DNA of 64,000 nucleotides. Origin: Nageia nagi. Taxonomy: Eukaryota > Pinophyta. Below the pieces are notes generated by a model. The model did no database searches and was not told the origin of the DNA. It worked only from the letters and a program-made list of their open reading frames with translations. The translations under genes were made by a program, and so were the position numbers. Location: NCBI GenBank assembly GCA_050084985.1, contig JBITNC010000002.1, positions 33,914,001 through 33,978,000 of the forward strand. The letters run 5' to 3'. Shown here piece by piece: positions 25,041 through 37,199 of this stretch; position 1 is the stretch's first letter; the number at the start of each line of letters is the position of its first letter.

Positions 25041-25410
25041 AGTGTTAGCACCAAAGAAAAACAGTGAATGGGGAATGTGTACTAATTCTCAGGCTATAAA
25101 CAAAATAAAAATCAAATACCGACTTCTATTACCTCACATAGATGACCTCGTTGCTTAAGTGAATCTAAGTACAAGTAGATCTGAATGGATACCAACAAAT
25201 CAAAATTCAACAAGTTGATGAATGGAAGACTATCTTCAAGACAAATGAGGGGTTATATGAGTGTTTGGTAATGCCTTTAGGGCTAACCAATGCACCAAGT
25301 ACCTTCATGAGGCTTACAAACGAAATGCTGAAATCATTTTAGGTAGGTTTGTGATTGTATGCCTTAATGATATTCTTATATTTAGTAAGACAAAAGAAGA
25401 GCACATGCAT
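25041..25410 (+). pseudogene. Chromovirus RT, N-terminal half
   Basis: Frames read VLAPKKNSEWGMCTNSQAIN (matching VPKKDGSWRMCVDSRAIN), then [20 protein letters not shown] and [19 protein letters not shown]. The catalytic box at about 25350-25390 reads VIVCLNDILIFSK where VYLDD is expected: first Asp of the pair is Asn. The piece ends at KEEHMH where the LINE entered; RT resumes at 26487. Confidence 0.85.
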
Positions 25411-26486
25411 TAGAGAGAAAGAAAGAAAAGAAGAAATATTATTAATGTCCTCAGGTGACCAAAATAGGTCAATGAGACTCAAAAAGTACAATCCAGCTAA
25501 ATGTAGAAAATGCTAAGGTGAGAAACCGACAAATTAAAAGCAAAAAGAAATAAAGCTATGCTACACTACATCAAGTGAAACAATACCAACATCCTCAATC
25601 ATCAAATGTAGATCTGTTCACTCTAGGCACAAAGTGTTCCAGACTAGAAGGGCTAAGCAAGGCTTGTGAGTCTCTTCCAGCATCTAAGATAAAAGGATTA
25701 CCTGTAGAGGAAAAGAAGCCAATGATGTACAACTATCGTCCGAGCTATGATTGTCTAGTAGCTGTCTGAGAGGCAAGATGGCGTCGTGTCGATCTGAGCT
25801 AGTGGGTATGCTGAAGGGTGTTTCCTATCTGCAAGATTAAAGGTAGGCTAGATGAAAGAATTAATCAGCTTGGTGGTCTAAAGGGCCTTCGAGGATCTCT
25901 GTAAGGATGCTCGTCTGAAAAGAGTGATCTCACGCAAGAAGAGTGCTAAACATCTCTAGTCAAGCTACAAAGAAGGTGGATACCGAGCCCCAAGAATCTC
26001 TGAATAAGCAATAATATCGTCCCTGGACCTCATAGTAGAAGGAACATATGAAGATCAAGTGCCCCTCGTTCTCTATCTCCTATAGAGAGCAAAGTCGGCA
26101 AGTTGTATCCATCCGGGGAATATGATGGTCAATCTCGCCCCGAAGCTGGTGTGAGCAAACTCAAAGTTGGCCAAGAGGAACCCTCAATCCGAAGGACCAC
26201 TAGTGCTGGAGGTAGGCCAACATGACAATGATGCCAATAGTGAGTGATCTGCAGAAAATGCTAAGCATAGAGAGCTAGCTTAGGGTTGAGAGGTTGAGGG
26301 GGAGAGACCCAAGTAACCTGAATGTAGCGGCAGTAGATATCCTCTCTGATGGAGCGTCATCCTCAAGGGTCGGGGGACAGCTAGCGTGGGACTAAAAGAT
26401 AGAAGCCAATCAATCAAAATGTCCACCGGCTGTACTAGCAAATCATCCTTGGCATACCAGCACCGTACGCCTAGTAGTAGCAAGTG
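25411..26486 (-). mobile_element. 5'-truncated LINE inserted in chromovirus RT
   Basis: The insertion is bounded by ATGCA at 25405-25409 and 26487-26491, a probable target duplication, and removing it rejoins RT (EEHMH to LNKCKLMKEELIYLG). On the minus strand a C-terminal Cys/His region reads CRLCSL, then ENEGHLIFICSFYYEVRG, like the end of plant LINE ORF2. A closely similar text, CLCSLEIEFEDHFIFQCSIY, ends the LINE at 58 kb, so both belong to one family. The minus-strand 3' end carries GACCTATTTTGGTC, then GGACATTAATAA and a pyrimidine-rich tail. Confidence 0.65.
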
Positions 26487-27230
26487 ATGCAATCCTCTCT
26501 AAACAAGTGCAAACTTATGAAAGAAGAATTGATCTATTTGGGTTTTGTTGTGTCCCACAATAAGTTAAATATGGATCCAGAAAACATAAAAGCCATTATA
26601 GAATGGCCTATCCCAAAATCCATCTTTGATGTAAAAAGTTTCCATGGTTTGGCAAGCTTTTACAAGAAGTTCATCCATAACTTCAGCAAAATGTGCATCA
26701 ATCATAGAAACTACGAGGGGAGTCAAAAAGGAATTTGTATGGACAACAGCAGCCCAAAGCAGTTTTGAGTTATTGAAAAAGAAGATCAACAAACAACCTA
26801 TACTTGCATTGCCGGACTGCAGCAAAGTATTTCAAGTTTATAGTGATGCAAGTGGAACAGCAATAATGCAATTTCGAGTCAAGAAGGGAAAACAATAGCA
26901 TATGTCAGTGAGAAACTCAATGATGCTAAGAGAAAGTATTTAGTTTATGACCAAGAATTCTATTCCATGGTGCAAGCTCTTAAGAAGAGGTGACATTATT
27001 TGTTGCCTAAAGAATTTGTTTTGAACAACGCCCATCAAGCCTTACAGTATATCAATAATCAAGGTAAGTTGAATCAATGTCATGTGAAGTGGGTATAATT
27101 CCTTCAACACTAATCATTTGTACTTAAGCATATGAGTGGAATGTCCAATAAAGTAGTTGATGCCTTACAGAAGGATTCTTTTGTTGCATGCGATGCAAAT
27201 AGAGGTAGGGTTTAATGGCCTGAAAAAATG
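26487..27230 (+). pseudogene. Chromovirus RT C-terminus and RNase H
   Basis: Starts LNKCKLMKEELIYLGFVVS, continues FHGLASFYKKFIHNFSKM, then RNase H with FQVYSDASGTAI (first catalytic Asp present), YDQEFYSMVQALKK and the HYLLPKEFVL and QGKLNQCHVKW blocks. A stop after VKKGKQ and other breaks make it inactive. Confidence 0.8.
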
Positions 27231-27329
27231 ATATCATGATGACGCAGATTTTAGAAAAGCATGGGTTGCATGTAAGAATCCAGTTAGCATGGACGGGACA
27301 TGATGGTTGGACTACTTTTTACAGGAAGT

Positions 27330-27935
27330 TTGATTGTTTAAAGGACAACAGTTGCGACTAACCCAAGGTTCTATGATAGAGAACTTAATCAAAGAGATGC
27401 ATAGTGGTGAACTGGCAGGTCACTTTGGTTAGACAAAACTCTTGCAAAGGCAAGAAGTCAAGACAACGGTTTGTATAAACTATAAACCATTACCTATTCA
27501 GAAAGACCTTGGGAACATATTAACATCGACTTCCTTGTCTACAACACATTCCAAGGGGAGTAACCAAATTACGGGATATGGCTGATGTTAACATGTTTAG
27601 AGCTGAAGCTGAAGATTTTGTCAAATACATGAAAGAAGTGCATGACCATGTGGAAGCACAACAAGTAAAGTACCACCAAATACAACCAAGCTGCTGATTT
27701 GAGGAGAAGGGATGTGGAATTCCAGATGGTGACTTGGTTCTCAAACATTTGAGAAAGGAAAGGTTTCCAAAGGGGACTTACAACAAACTCAAGTGGAAGA
27801 AGATTGGACCATGTAAGATGCTAAAGTGATTTTCAGCAAATGCATATGAGATTGAGTAACCGGTTGGAGTAGACATTTCACCTATCTTCAATGTTGTACC
27901 CTTTCCACAAAGGCCAACCAAGTGAAGACAATGAT
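27330..27935 (+). pseudogene. Chromovirus integrase with core deleted
   Basis: The zinc-binding part is seen as MHSGELAGHFG, its Cys pair gone, followed by YKPLPIQKD. Text then passes from the start of the catalytic core (NIDFLVYNTFQGE) almost directly to the C-terminal part: FRAEAEDFVKYMKEVHDHVE and [20 protein letters not shown] (GPY/F-type module) and DISPIFNVVPF. The DDE core is thus missing, by deletion near 27540-27570. Confidence 0.8.
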
Positions 27936-27984
27936 GGTTCGAATGTACAGCTTCCAGATTGGAGACAACAGTTACCAGAAACGG

Positions 27985-28115
27985 AAAGAGACAAAGTTGA
28001 TTCAATCTTTGACTCCAGAATTGTCAAGAAAACCAGAGTTGAAGAATATTGATAATATCTAGTCAAGTGGAAAGATAAAGCACCTAAAGAGGCTACTTGG
28101 AGGAGTCCATTCTAG
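27985..28115 (+). pseudogene. Chromodomain remnant
   Basis: A frame reads SIFDSRIVKKTRVEEY, two stops, YLVKWKDKAPKEATW. This is the integrase-tail chromodomain of chromoviruses (hydrophobic-DxR-KRxxExYLVKWKGxxxxxATWE). It classifies the element. Confidence 0.85.
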
Positions 28116-28198
28116 ATTTGCCATCATGGCTGGTGCTTTAGTTGAACTCATTTGTAAATCACGACATGGAGCTCATGTCTTTTCCTACTTGGGGTGTC

Positions 28199-28719
28199 TG
28201 GTGCAGAAGCATCCGGGTGAACAGGTTATCCTGCATCACAAAAAATAATAATTATAATAATAAAAGAAAAAAAAAATAATAAGTGTTTGGATCAGCTCGC
28301 TAAGTTGGATCAACCTAGTTGGATTCAGTTCATTCAATGATTCTGCCAGTTAAAGTGGCAAACAAACTAGTTGTAACAGAAGAGGTCGGGGCATGCAAAC
28401 CATCAGTTTGCCATGCACAGGTAATCATTAGAAAGTGGCATAGATCTGGTTAAGAAACTGAAATTGGTACAAACAAATGCATAATCAGCGAATTAGTCTT
28501 TCTTTAATTAGTTGTTAGTTTCTTGAAAAATAGGAAAATTTATAAAACAACCTGCGGGCAGTTGTAGAAGGGGAAAGCCTGAGCCATTTGTTACTGTGAA
28601 ATCTGCGGGGCTGTAGCAGGTTTGCATTGATTGAGTTGTGCATGTAGTGACTCTGTGTGAGCAATTTGGGCTGCCTGGGAGTGCAATCTTAACCGGTCTC
28701 CATGTCCACGAGTGCATCA
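28199..28719 (+). repeat. 3' LTR of the chromovirus
   Basis: Starts TGGTGCAGAAGCATCCGGGT, preceded by a weak polypurine stretch (TTGGGGTG), and ends AGTGCATCA. TATAAAA at 28541-28547. It is about 50 bp longer than the 5' LTR, mainly through extra sequence around 28300 containing AGTTGGATCAACCTAGTTGG. Confidence 0.9.
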
Positions 28720-28724
28720 GCAAC

Positions 28725-29706
28725 CCACATAAAGGAGTAGAGCAATAGGCTTTACCTTTTATGGTTCTCACTGGTTTCCAAAGAATGTGTTCAAAGAAAC
28801 AACAAAATTTCTGCAAAGGAACTTCGTATGGGGTTTAGTATCACAATGCAGTGCCAATAGTTTACATCCTTTTGAATACCATTCTTATAATTTAGATCAT
28901 TCAACTACTAGATGCAACATGATTAGGAATCAAAATCGGGAGCATCCCATAAGGGTTACAACAATGTCAAACAACTCTTTAAACAAATTATATATATAGT
29001 CAGCTTTGTAGTCTGGAAGCAGATACTTCACAAATAAAGGAAAAGGGAGCAGCCCAAGGACGTCAGGCATCAATGTCCAGGTTCACATAGCATGATATGG
29101 AAGAATTCAGGTAGCCTACAAAATAAGGCCGGAGATTGGCCTGGAATAAAAGATTTTCACAGTCCATCCACAGAGATCTATTGGTAAGATTTGTGAACTT
29201 GCCACAAGTAGACCTTAGTTGTAAACCAAGTGTGTGCGAAACCACAGACTACATGGTCTCCATTTGAATGCAGCTTGGTAGCTGTGGCCAATGAGTCAGT
29301 TTTCAATATATTCTTAACCAGAGGGGGGAAACTTTGAAAGATAGAGAGTTTGTGCTTTGATTGAGGGAAAGTGGAAGACCAACAAGGTTTGTCCAGCTTT
29401 CCAACATAAAAGAACACGAACTACTAATACAAGGCAAACAGAGATGTCCATTTTGTACCCTAAGAGACACAACTAAGGGACAGTAGTAGTACTCAATTCC
29501 AGAAAGAAGATGTAGTGACTATAAGATTGTGGCCAACCTTTGATTGAATCAATAAGATAAAAGTTTCTGATGCATTCCTGCTCCCAAACATAACTATTGG
29601 AAAGAACAATCCCTATAACACCAATTAATTAGAAACATGCACACAAGCTCTCATATTGGAAAGCAGAAAATAAAGATTACTACCGAAAATAAAAAAGAAT
29701 TTCCCA
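28725..29706. other. Interval between chromovirus and DUF538 gene
   Basis: No second gene is recognised. This lies 3' of the DUF538 CDS and should contain its 3' UTR or further exons. Minus-strand frames at 29063-29417 are open for 60-79 codons without known motifs. Confidence 0.4.
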
Positions 29707-30219
29707 TCAACGACATACCTTGTATAGCATATCCGATATACTTTTCCCCTCTATCAGCTCAGACTCTGGGAGGACAAAGTCAGATTTGCAATCAGGAGGG
29801 GTCTCAAACAGAGAAAGAGAAAATTGCTTGTAAACCACACCAACATCAAAATATATCAGTCCACTGCTGGGAACATCCACATGAATCCCTTTGATTGGAA
29901 ACCATAGAAAAAGCTCTTGTGTGGCAATCCCTGTAAGCCCAACGATATGAGCAAAGCTAAGATTACCCTTTATAACTGTCTCATAGTTCACTGGGTTCTC
30001 AAACTTGGTGTAGCAGGGCTTGTCCAAATTAACCTCAAAACTTCCATGTTCATCCACTGTGTAGTTCTTGACATTCTTGGGAATGAGGCCAATTGGAAGG
30101 CCATTCATCCTTAATGCATCGTAGATTGTAAGAGGATTATCAGGCGAAGAAAAGCATGAGGTCTCTGCAATCCAAAGGGCTACTATGGCAAAAAGCAAAA
30201 GGCATGTTCTGGTTTCCAT
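29707..30219 (-). CDS. DUF538 family protein, secretory form
   Basis: A 170-residue frame starts at the ATG at 30219; the frame is open further upstream but has no earlier ATG. Residues 1-22 (METRTCLLLFAIVALWIAET) look like a signal peptide, so the product probably enters the secretory path. Residues 31-142 form a full DUF538 domain: YDALRMNGLPIGLIPKNVKN, then PCYTKFENPVNYE, GLTGIATQELFLWFPIKGI and VDVPSSGLIYFDVGVV, ending FSLSLFETPPDC. DUF538 is plant-specific; Arabidopsis SVB is a member. Its biochemical role is unsettled. The last codons AAG GTA TGT include a splice-donor-like AAG|GTATGT, so the true C-terminus may lie on a further exon. No stop or frameshift interrupts the domain; it looks functional. 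Confidence 0.88.
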   Translation of the reverse strand: METRTCLLLFAIVALWIAETSCFSSPDNPLTIYDALRMNGLPIGLIPKNVKNYTVDEHGSFEVNLDKPCYTKFENPVNYETVIKGNLSFAHIVGLTGIATQELFLWFPIKGIHVDVPSSGLIYFDVGVVYKQFSLSLFETPPDCKSDFVLPESELIEGKSISDMLYKVCR

Positions 30220-32520
30220 GACTATGAAAGTATTTGAGGCCAACTCTATTGCAGAGCTATCATCTGAAAGTGGGTGGATTGGGAAGGCGATGCAAACCAG
30301 AAAGGGTATTGGAAATGTCCTCAAAACAGTATTTTTGTGGCAATCCAAGCAAAATAGGTGATCAGAATGGCCTCAAAATGAATTCATCAAATAGGTGGGA
30401 CGAATCTCGTTTGTTTTCTTGGGCAATCCAAGTGAAATGAGTGAACACAGTGACCTCAAATTGATATTTTTATGACATGGATAGATGATGGCGCTAGCAA
30501 TGCCAATACAACTATGGATTGGGCCCAAAGGACTATCAGAGATGATCCAAAGACAGATAACCACAAGATAGAATAGGGCTAAGTCCTCATCATACTTTCA
30601 GGTTTAGGAAGCCACCAATGATGAAAAAACAAAAACAAATACAAACAGTAGAAGTGGCAGCTAACAGACAAAAATGAACGCCGGTCACAATCCACCTGCC
30701 ACAGATCCACTTCATATAAACAAAGGGCTTTTAGTAGCTGAAATCTGATAACCTACTACAATTTCACACACTGAATTCCCTACTACCATCCAAAAACTGA
30801 TCCGGCCATTGGAGAAAAAGACACTCGCTGATAATAGAAAAAACTTCTAATACAGATCAAATCATAGAATGGGAAAAAACACACCAATGAATACATGAAA
30901 TGTTCCAGAATTTGACAGGCGGAATGTGTATGACATAGATCAGCACCAATAATGAGAACAGTATTATTGCTATTCTAGTGAATTAACAGAGTGGATATCA
31001 GAGTATGCATGTGAAAGGCAGACAAAGGGTGGGTCCAGGGTGTGTCCGTTGGAAATGCAATTGGACAAGTGGCATGGATTGTGACTCATTGCCAGCTAAC
31101 CCCATGTGTGGGGTCTTCTAAGACCGCGTCTCCCAGTCCTCATGTGGCATTGCCCCTTCAATAATTTTAAGGGCTCTTTCATTGATATTATCTACTAAAT
31201 TGTTATGGGATGGAAGACAGGAGCTTCACATGATGTGAAAACTTGAATTATGGGAAAAAGGAGATGGCCAGGAGGAATCTCAAGGACTTCAAGAAGAGCA
31301 TTTTGGGTGTTTAATGAGGACCAAGTTTCCTATTTTTGCAATTTTGCTAATTGGCTTTTGTCATGGGACAAGTGGCACCTTTGGTCATTTTAGGTCTGTT
31401 TGTTAAGGATGAGATGCATGGAGTAGGGAGTAATCAACGTCTCGAAGTGGGTGCAACTTGGAAGGATGTGGAGGGTAAAAGTGTTAAGTTCAAGTTTAGC
31501 TTTATTCATTGCTTGGAAACTTCAATTAATTATTTTGTTTTTTTAATATGAATCTAAATGTTTAAAGATGGTAAGTAGGTTACAAGGCAAATCTTTATCC
31601 ACTATCATCATAATTTGAAATTATGAGAATGAAGTTTCTAAGTACGATTTCTGCTTTTTATGTTAGGTGACCACAAATTTCAAAATTATTCTATCAAAAT
31701 ATCTTTATGTTTATTTGTTGTTACTTATGAGGAATTAACAATTACTTTTGCTTTTACAAGGTTGATTTGAAAAGGATAGATGCATTCATTAAACATGGTC
31801 TCTTGTATATATATGAGTTTAGAAGTGAAGTTATAAAAATAAACGATATAGTTGAAAAAATGATGAGTGAGGTTGCAAAGTTGATAACTTACACATTTTA
31901 GAATCATCGTAAGAAGTTAGATCTTGTGGGTATGGTCCTCAGCCACCACTTGAACGATCTTATTTATAGTATTTATGAAAGTTTATTTTCTTTTTGTAAT
32001 ACATTGCTAGTATTACTTTTTAGTTCATAAGCATGTAATTATTGTGATACTTAACACCTCATACAAAGATGTGTCTCAATTATATTATCATAATTTAAAT
32101 AATGAGAATATAACTAATATGCTACTAAACATCTTACATGCTAATATAGCTTACCTATCTTCTATTAACATGAAATGAATTAGTTGTTTGCGTTTTTAGT
32201 AAATAGTGTACCTTTTTTTATTAATGTCAGGTAAATTTTGAATTAATCAAAAAAAGCTAACATTTTGAAAGGGTCTACAAGAACCTTGTACGTTAGCATA
32301 GTTATGATAGTATAACTTTTAATTTGTCTATCACAATCCAAATAAAATGAAATAAGCCCTTACAAAATATATAAAACGAAGCAAACATTTACATAGATAC
32401 ATGACAAAGTAACTCAATATACAAAGCTAACCAATGCATTTATGCTTTAGATAAAACGAAGCACACCAAATCCAACAACATGAAGCATGGACAACAATAA
32501 TAGAACAGTATTGAAATTTA
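30220..32520. other. Upstream region of the DUF538 gene; no other gene seen
   Basis: Contains the presumed promoter of the minus-strand DUF538 gene. A TATA-like TTTATATGAAG (minus) occurs near 30712-30722, but the start site is not determined. From 31350 on the sequence becomes AT-rich with no recognisable content. Confidence 0.4.
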
Positions 32521-32524
32521 ACTT

Positions 32525-33990
32525 TTTGCTTCTTATGTTGATGTTTATGGTTTGTAAGATGTGAAGGGTTTTGGTCTAAAGTATTTGGTCCTATTGAAGG
32601 GTCCCCAATGCATACCTATAAAGGTTTTCAAGTAGAACTCATCTTTCTTTCTTTCATAGTTATCCTTTCCAAATATGAAATTCATTAGCTTTTGATACCT
32701 CTTGATGTATATAGCTTTCTCTTTGATTTATCGAGGGGTGGGATTGAATGAAAAACCTTCAAAGAATGAATTTGGTGTTCCTTGTGACATAATTGCTTGA
32801 GCAGTATTTGATTGTGTAGTTTTATATCCTAAGGCATTCTCATTGCCTTTTGCTTGGATCTCTGCTTTAAGCTTGTTGGAGAATTTTGGGTTGATTGTAC
32901 ATTTGGTGTAGTTTATAGAGCTTCCTCTACTACCTCCTTTGGGTTGTTTAGTTTTTTTATGTTTTGCATTATCTCCTTCCTCCTAGGATTGAGATCTTTG
33001 TTCTCAAATTTAAGATAAAGGTGGGATTTGAGGTTTGTATATAATTTCATTTGCTTCAATTTGTTTCAAGATTTCATCCTCATTTTCTTTAGCACTACTT
33101 GGGTCCTCCTTCACCAATTTTGGGATATTTATTCTGCTTTGATTTTCTTCCCCATCTTTGACCCCACTATTTGATCTTCCTCTACAAATTTGCATTTACC
33201 TTTTGGTGCTTCCTTTAGTATTTTGTGTACCTCATTATTAATGCATTTCCTTTATAGTAGTGAGTTGCATATATCATTAAGTAAATTGTACACCTCACTA
33301 TGCAACACATACTTTATAATATTCTATCATTTAATAATTAATTGATAGTTCATCACTATTAGGAATTATCTTCATCATATCCTTCAGTTGATCTTCCTCA
33401 TCCCCATCGAAGTGAAATTAATGCTTCTTATACTTATTCTTGTAATATTTTAGATATATCAATCTCCTCTTAAGTATAGTATTTATTAGATTTCTTGGTA
33501 GATTTTCAAATATAGGATTGAAGTTACCTTTCCTTAATATGGCTTCAACCAACATTATATTATGTACATGCACATTTTGGGGCCTTCTTACTACTTGGAT
33601 TTTAAAACTTATCTTCTTCTTATGTTGTTTCTATAAACCCACTGCTTTCAATTGATTCATGTCATTTCACCTTATATTCAAGTGTTATAGTTCACAAGTA
33701 TATTACCTTTTTCCCTACCTCTAGTCCTAAATCTATTAATGTGGCCTGATCTAATTTTGTCTCCTACTTCCCCTATCTTAGTGTATCTTCCTTCTCTTTT
33801 AGATAATTTTCAACTTGGTCCTTCCTCGTTGTAGTCTTCGAATTCTTATATTTTTTTATGCTTCTTCTCTTCTCCATTTGAAGTTTTGATTTTTTTCTTA
33901 TATTTGTTTATGCTTCTTCTCTTCTGCATTTGAAGTTCCAATTTTTTTCTTATTTGTTACATTCTTTACATCTTCTTCTTTTCCACCAAC
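32525..33990 (-). pseudogene. Unidentified decayed coding region, Lys/Glu-rich
   Basis: Minus-strand frames remain open over long parts. The 3' part (32525-32975) is one frame with a single stop: SSINYTKCTINPKFSNKLKA, MSQGTPNSFFEGFSFNPTPR, stop, IKEKAIYIKRYQKLMNFIFG, KTFIGMHWGPFNRTKYFRPK. Upstream come an open 61-codon stretch (33010-33195) and, at 33700-33980, Lys/Glu-rich text (TTRKDQVENYLKEKED) with an imperfect ~60-bp duplication around TTCAAATG-AGAAGAGAAGAAGCAT. I do not recognise the family. It could be a lineage-specific gene or transposon protein. Confidence 0.4.
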
Positions 33991-33994
33991 TTGG

Positions 33995-36870
33995 ATATAT
34001 GAATATCTACATCTAATATTCATTGGTACTAAGATTCTAAAAAAATATTTTTAACGTTGATTATATAATTGGTGGAGATCAATTTGAATCTTGGATCCAC
34101 TGTTTCAAGGCTTACTTTAAGATATAGTATAAGTAGATAAAAGAGAAATAAATAATTATTATCAAAACCCATAGGAAGGATAAGGTCTCACATGGTAGAA
34201 ATTGCATGCTTGAATTATTATTCACTAAAAATTCAATCATTAATACATTTAATTACTTCAAGAAGATTGTTTATAATTTATTTTATCCCATGGGATAAAA
34301 ATATTCGTAAAGGGAATAACTATTGTCATAAAGACATCAAATGCACCTTTGAGATCAAATTATTCAATAATATATTAAGATAATTTAACTATATAGCTAT
34401 CATAGTCTAGGCAAAGGACATTAGTGAGGACCTTTACATCAAGTTTATTTTATATATATTTTCTAACAATCACAAAAATATGGCTATGTTTACCTTTACT
34501 TTTCTTGAGCTTATTTCCAACTTACTCAAACAATGGAAGCACTTCTACACTACAGCTGCAAGTTTGTCTACTACTTATATTCTAGATGGAAATCACAACT
34601 AACATGTTTTCTCTCTATATTTTAATGCCAAATAAAATAAGGATTTGTGTTCATAATAAGTTCCTTACATGTTATGTTAATAAATATCATATTCTTTATG
34701 TAGGATAACCTCCATGAGGAGTAGTAACCACTATCATGTGAATGAGAGATTTTGGTTTCTAATTCAAACTATGTAAACCCTCAATTCATTTAAATGGTTT
34801 ATAACTACTCTACCAATAATAAAAAGGTTATATTTCTTATAATTATTAAATAAACTAGCTTTGATATAACCCCTTATATATCAAAAAACACCGAGAGACA
34901 TCATTTCGAGGCGCCTATCTCATTTCTTGGTATTGCTATATCCAAGATAGGATGATGTTACCATCATTATATTTATTTAAATAACAACTTAAATATTAGG
35001 TCATACAGGTTCTTTCCAAAATAATTCTCCTCTCCTGAAGCACATTTATAATCTCACTTACTTCCACAATTTAGAGGTCTATCTACATGTATTAGTAGAT
35101 GACTATTCTTATAGTGAAAAGTTGTTCAAGTCTTCTGGGAGAGACCCTGCACTTGTGCTGCGATCTTCTATTTGACGTGCTAGAGAATAAAGGCTTTGTC
35201 TAATTCACACATCATGGGCTGTCCCTGATCTGTACGCCTAAAGTATTATGTTGTAAATTATATTTATATGAAATTTATATTTTGAATTTAGAAATGGTAA
35301 TATTAATGTAGTGAGATGGAGGAATATCAAACTTCTTGTTAAATTGATAGTTTCAAGCTATGTGCATGGGAATATCAAATCCTTCATGAGTTTGAAACTA
35401 GAAAAGTTAGTTGAACTGTTGCATATGACGTATCTTCACAGCAGTAAAAGAAAGAACATTGGGCATGGCCCTCACCATTCTTTGTAAGTATGAACTGGAG
35501 AGACTGAACTTGTGTTCTTATAATTATTAAATAAATCACAAGTAGGTAGATATTATCATTAACAATGATACAAAAAAAGTTTAATTTATCATAAGTTGGT
35601 GAATGACTTAACCTTCTTACATATTTGCATCTACCCCCATATCATCTTGGATTGGTAAAGAAGGAAGGACAACCTACTATGGTCTCTTAATGTTATTATA
35701 TCATAATTACAATATAAATCATCAATGATATAATCAATTATGATGTGAATCCACTTATTTATTACAACTTGGAACATGGCATGTTATATCAATATGCTCG
35801 AAGATAATTATTTGATTTTTATCAAGAAATCTATATTTTATATGAGGATGATCAAGTTTAAATTTTTATCTTTATCCTTGAATATGATTCTTCAAATAAT
35901 GAATTCTAAATCAATAAGTTTATATAATAATTGTAGCTTGTTATCCCATTCAATAAGATAAGGTAGATTACATTATTTAAGTTCTTTGTAATACAACTGA
36001 AAGTATTATTGTAAGAGTATGCACATAAATTTGTAAAGCTAAAAGAATTCCTCCCTTATAAAGTATAAAACATTTTTTTATTCAAGTACCACATGCATAA
36101 TAACCTAATCAACCATCATATTGTACTATTTTATTTAAAACTATAAATATTAAATGCCATGTAAGTATTGCTTAAAGAAGGTAAAATTTACTTGAGTATC
36201 TCTCATTTTGGCTATCTAATGCTTGTGGTATCTAAAAAGGAGAAAAATGAATGGGATTTATCTACTTATTGTCATGCACTTGAATAAGAACACTACTAAA
36301 AAGCATTATCCAAAATACTGTAGTAATGGTTTTCTTGATCATCTTTAAGATGTTAAGGTTTTTAAGAAAGATTATTTTAATGTATTTGTATCATTAAATT
36401 TGCATGGAGCCTAATTATGTTAAAAGATAATAACGAAGCTAAATTCTAGGCTTTTTTAATAGCTAGCTATGTTATTTAAATGCACAAATTTGTATACTTG
36501 TAGATATCTAAATTTAAGTTTTAATTTATTCGAAATCATATTTTACGTATCTAGAATAAATAATTAATTAATATACTTTATTTCTATATTTAGTGTATTA
36601 TCCTATTGATAAGCCAAATGTACTTTATCTTTCATACTCTTTCATGTTTTTGTGGGGTGATGTCCAAGGCATTATGAAAAAGGTGTCTAATCAAGCAAGG
36701 AACTTACTAAAAAGGGAGCAAATAACCAAGATAAATATCAAACCATGATAGATCATTCTTTACATATTTGATATGATGCTACAACTATGAAAGGGAAATA
36801 TTGCAAAAATGTAAATGAATATCAATTTGAACATGAAAATGATAACTAATCTAATGGAAAAATATGAAGC
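33995..36870. other. AT-rich, no gene seen
   Basis: Both strands have only short chance frames. No RNA gene, clear repeat or transposon motif was identified. Confidence 0.45.
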
Positions 36871-36876
36871 ATGCAC

Positions 36877-37172
36877 TGATAATAGAACACGAAATAGCAA
36901 TAATAAGCAGATAAGGATAGGATTTAATTGAATAGTAATAGAATCACATGTCGCTTCAAGGGGGCTACCTCCTTACAAGTCTAAAAGTGAAAAATAATGT
37001 TCAAGATCCATTTCTCCACACACTTATGTATATATTTATAATATACTAACCCTAACCCTAATAGTAATGTAAAATCAATCCCCACACTTACAATCATAAT
37101 ATTACGGTGTACAATATAGGTCGATAATTTAATTAAAATAAATAATACTAACACTAAAATGTTAGGATATGG
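36877..37172 (-). repeat. 3' LTR of minus-strand chromovirus (far end uncertain)
   Basis: On the minus strand an LTR starts at 37172 with TGTTAGGATCCC directly after the polypurine tract AAGAGGGGTGGCA (37173-37185). A TATA-like run TATAAATATATA lies near 37030-37045. The outer end is tentatively put at 36877, where TATCA would close it, but no second LTR copy was found to confirm this. Confidence 0.55.
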
Positions 37173-37199
37173 GATCCTAACATGCCACCCCTCTTGGGA

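Larger units (their letters stand above)
23550..28719 (+). mobile_element. Ty3/gypsy chromovirus, complete borders, internally deleted
   Basis: Both LTRs begin with TGRTGCA and end with GCATCA. Flanks are ACAAC (23545-23549) and GCAAC (28720-28724), a 5-bp target duplication with one change. A primer-binding site for initiator-Met tRNA follows the 5' LTR. Domains in order on the plus strand: Gag, RT, RNase H, integrase ends, chromodomain. Two internal deletions are evident: Gag C-terminus with knuckle and protease (near 25030), and most of the integrase catalytic core (near 27540). A truncated LINE interrupts RT at 25411-26486. LTRs differ by length (471 against 521 bp) and many substitutions, so the insertion is old. 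Confidence 0.9.

Noticed and set aside
28508-28816. 102-codon open frame, minus strand
   Set aside because: Lies in the 3' LTR and its flank; non-coding sequence.
30220-30348. 43-codon extension upstream of the DUF538 ATG
   Set aside because: Begins at TTG, and the ATG at 30219 is followed directly by a signal peptide.
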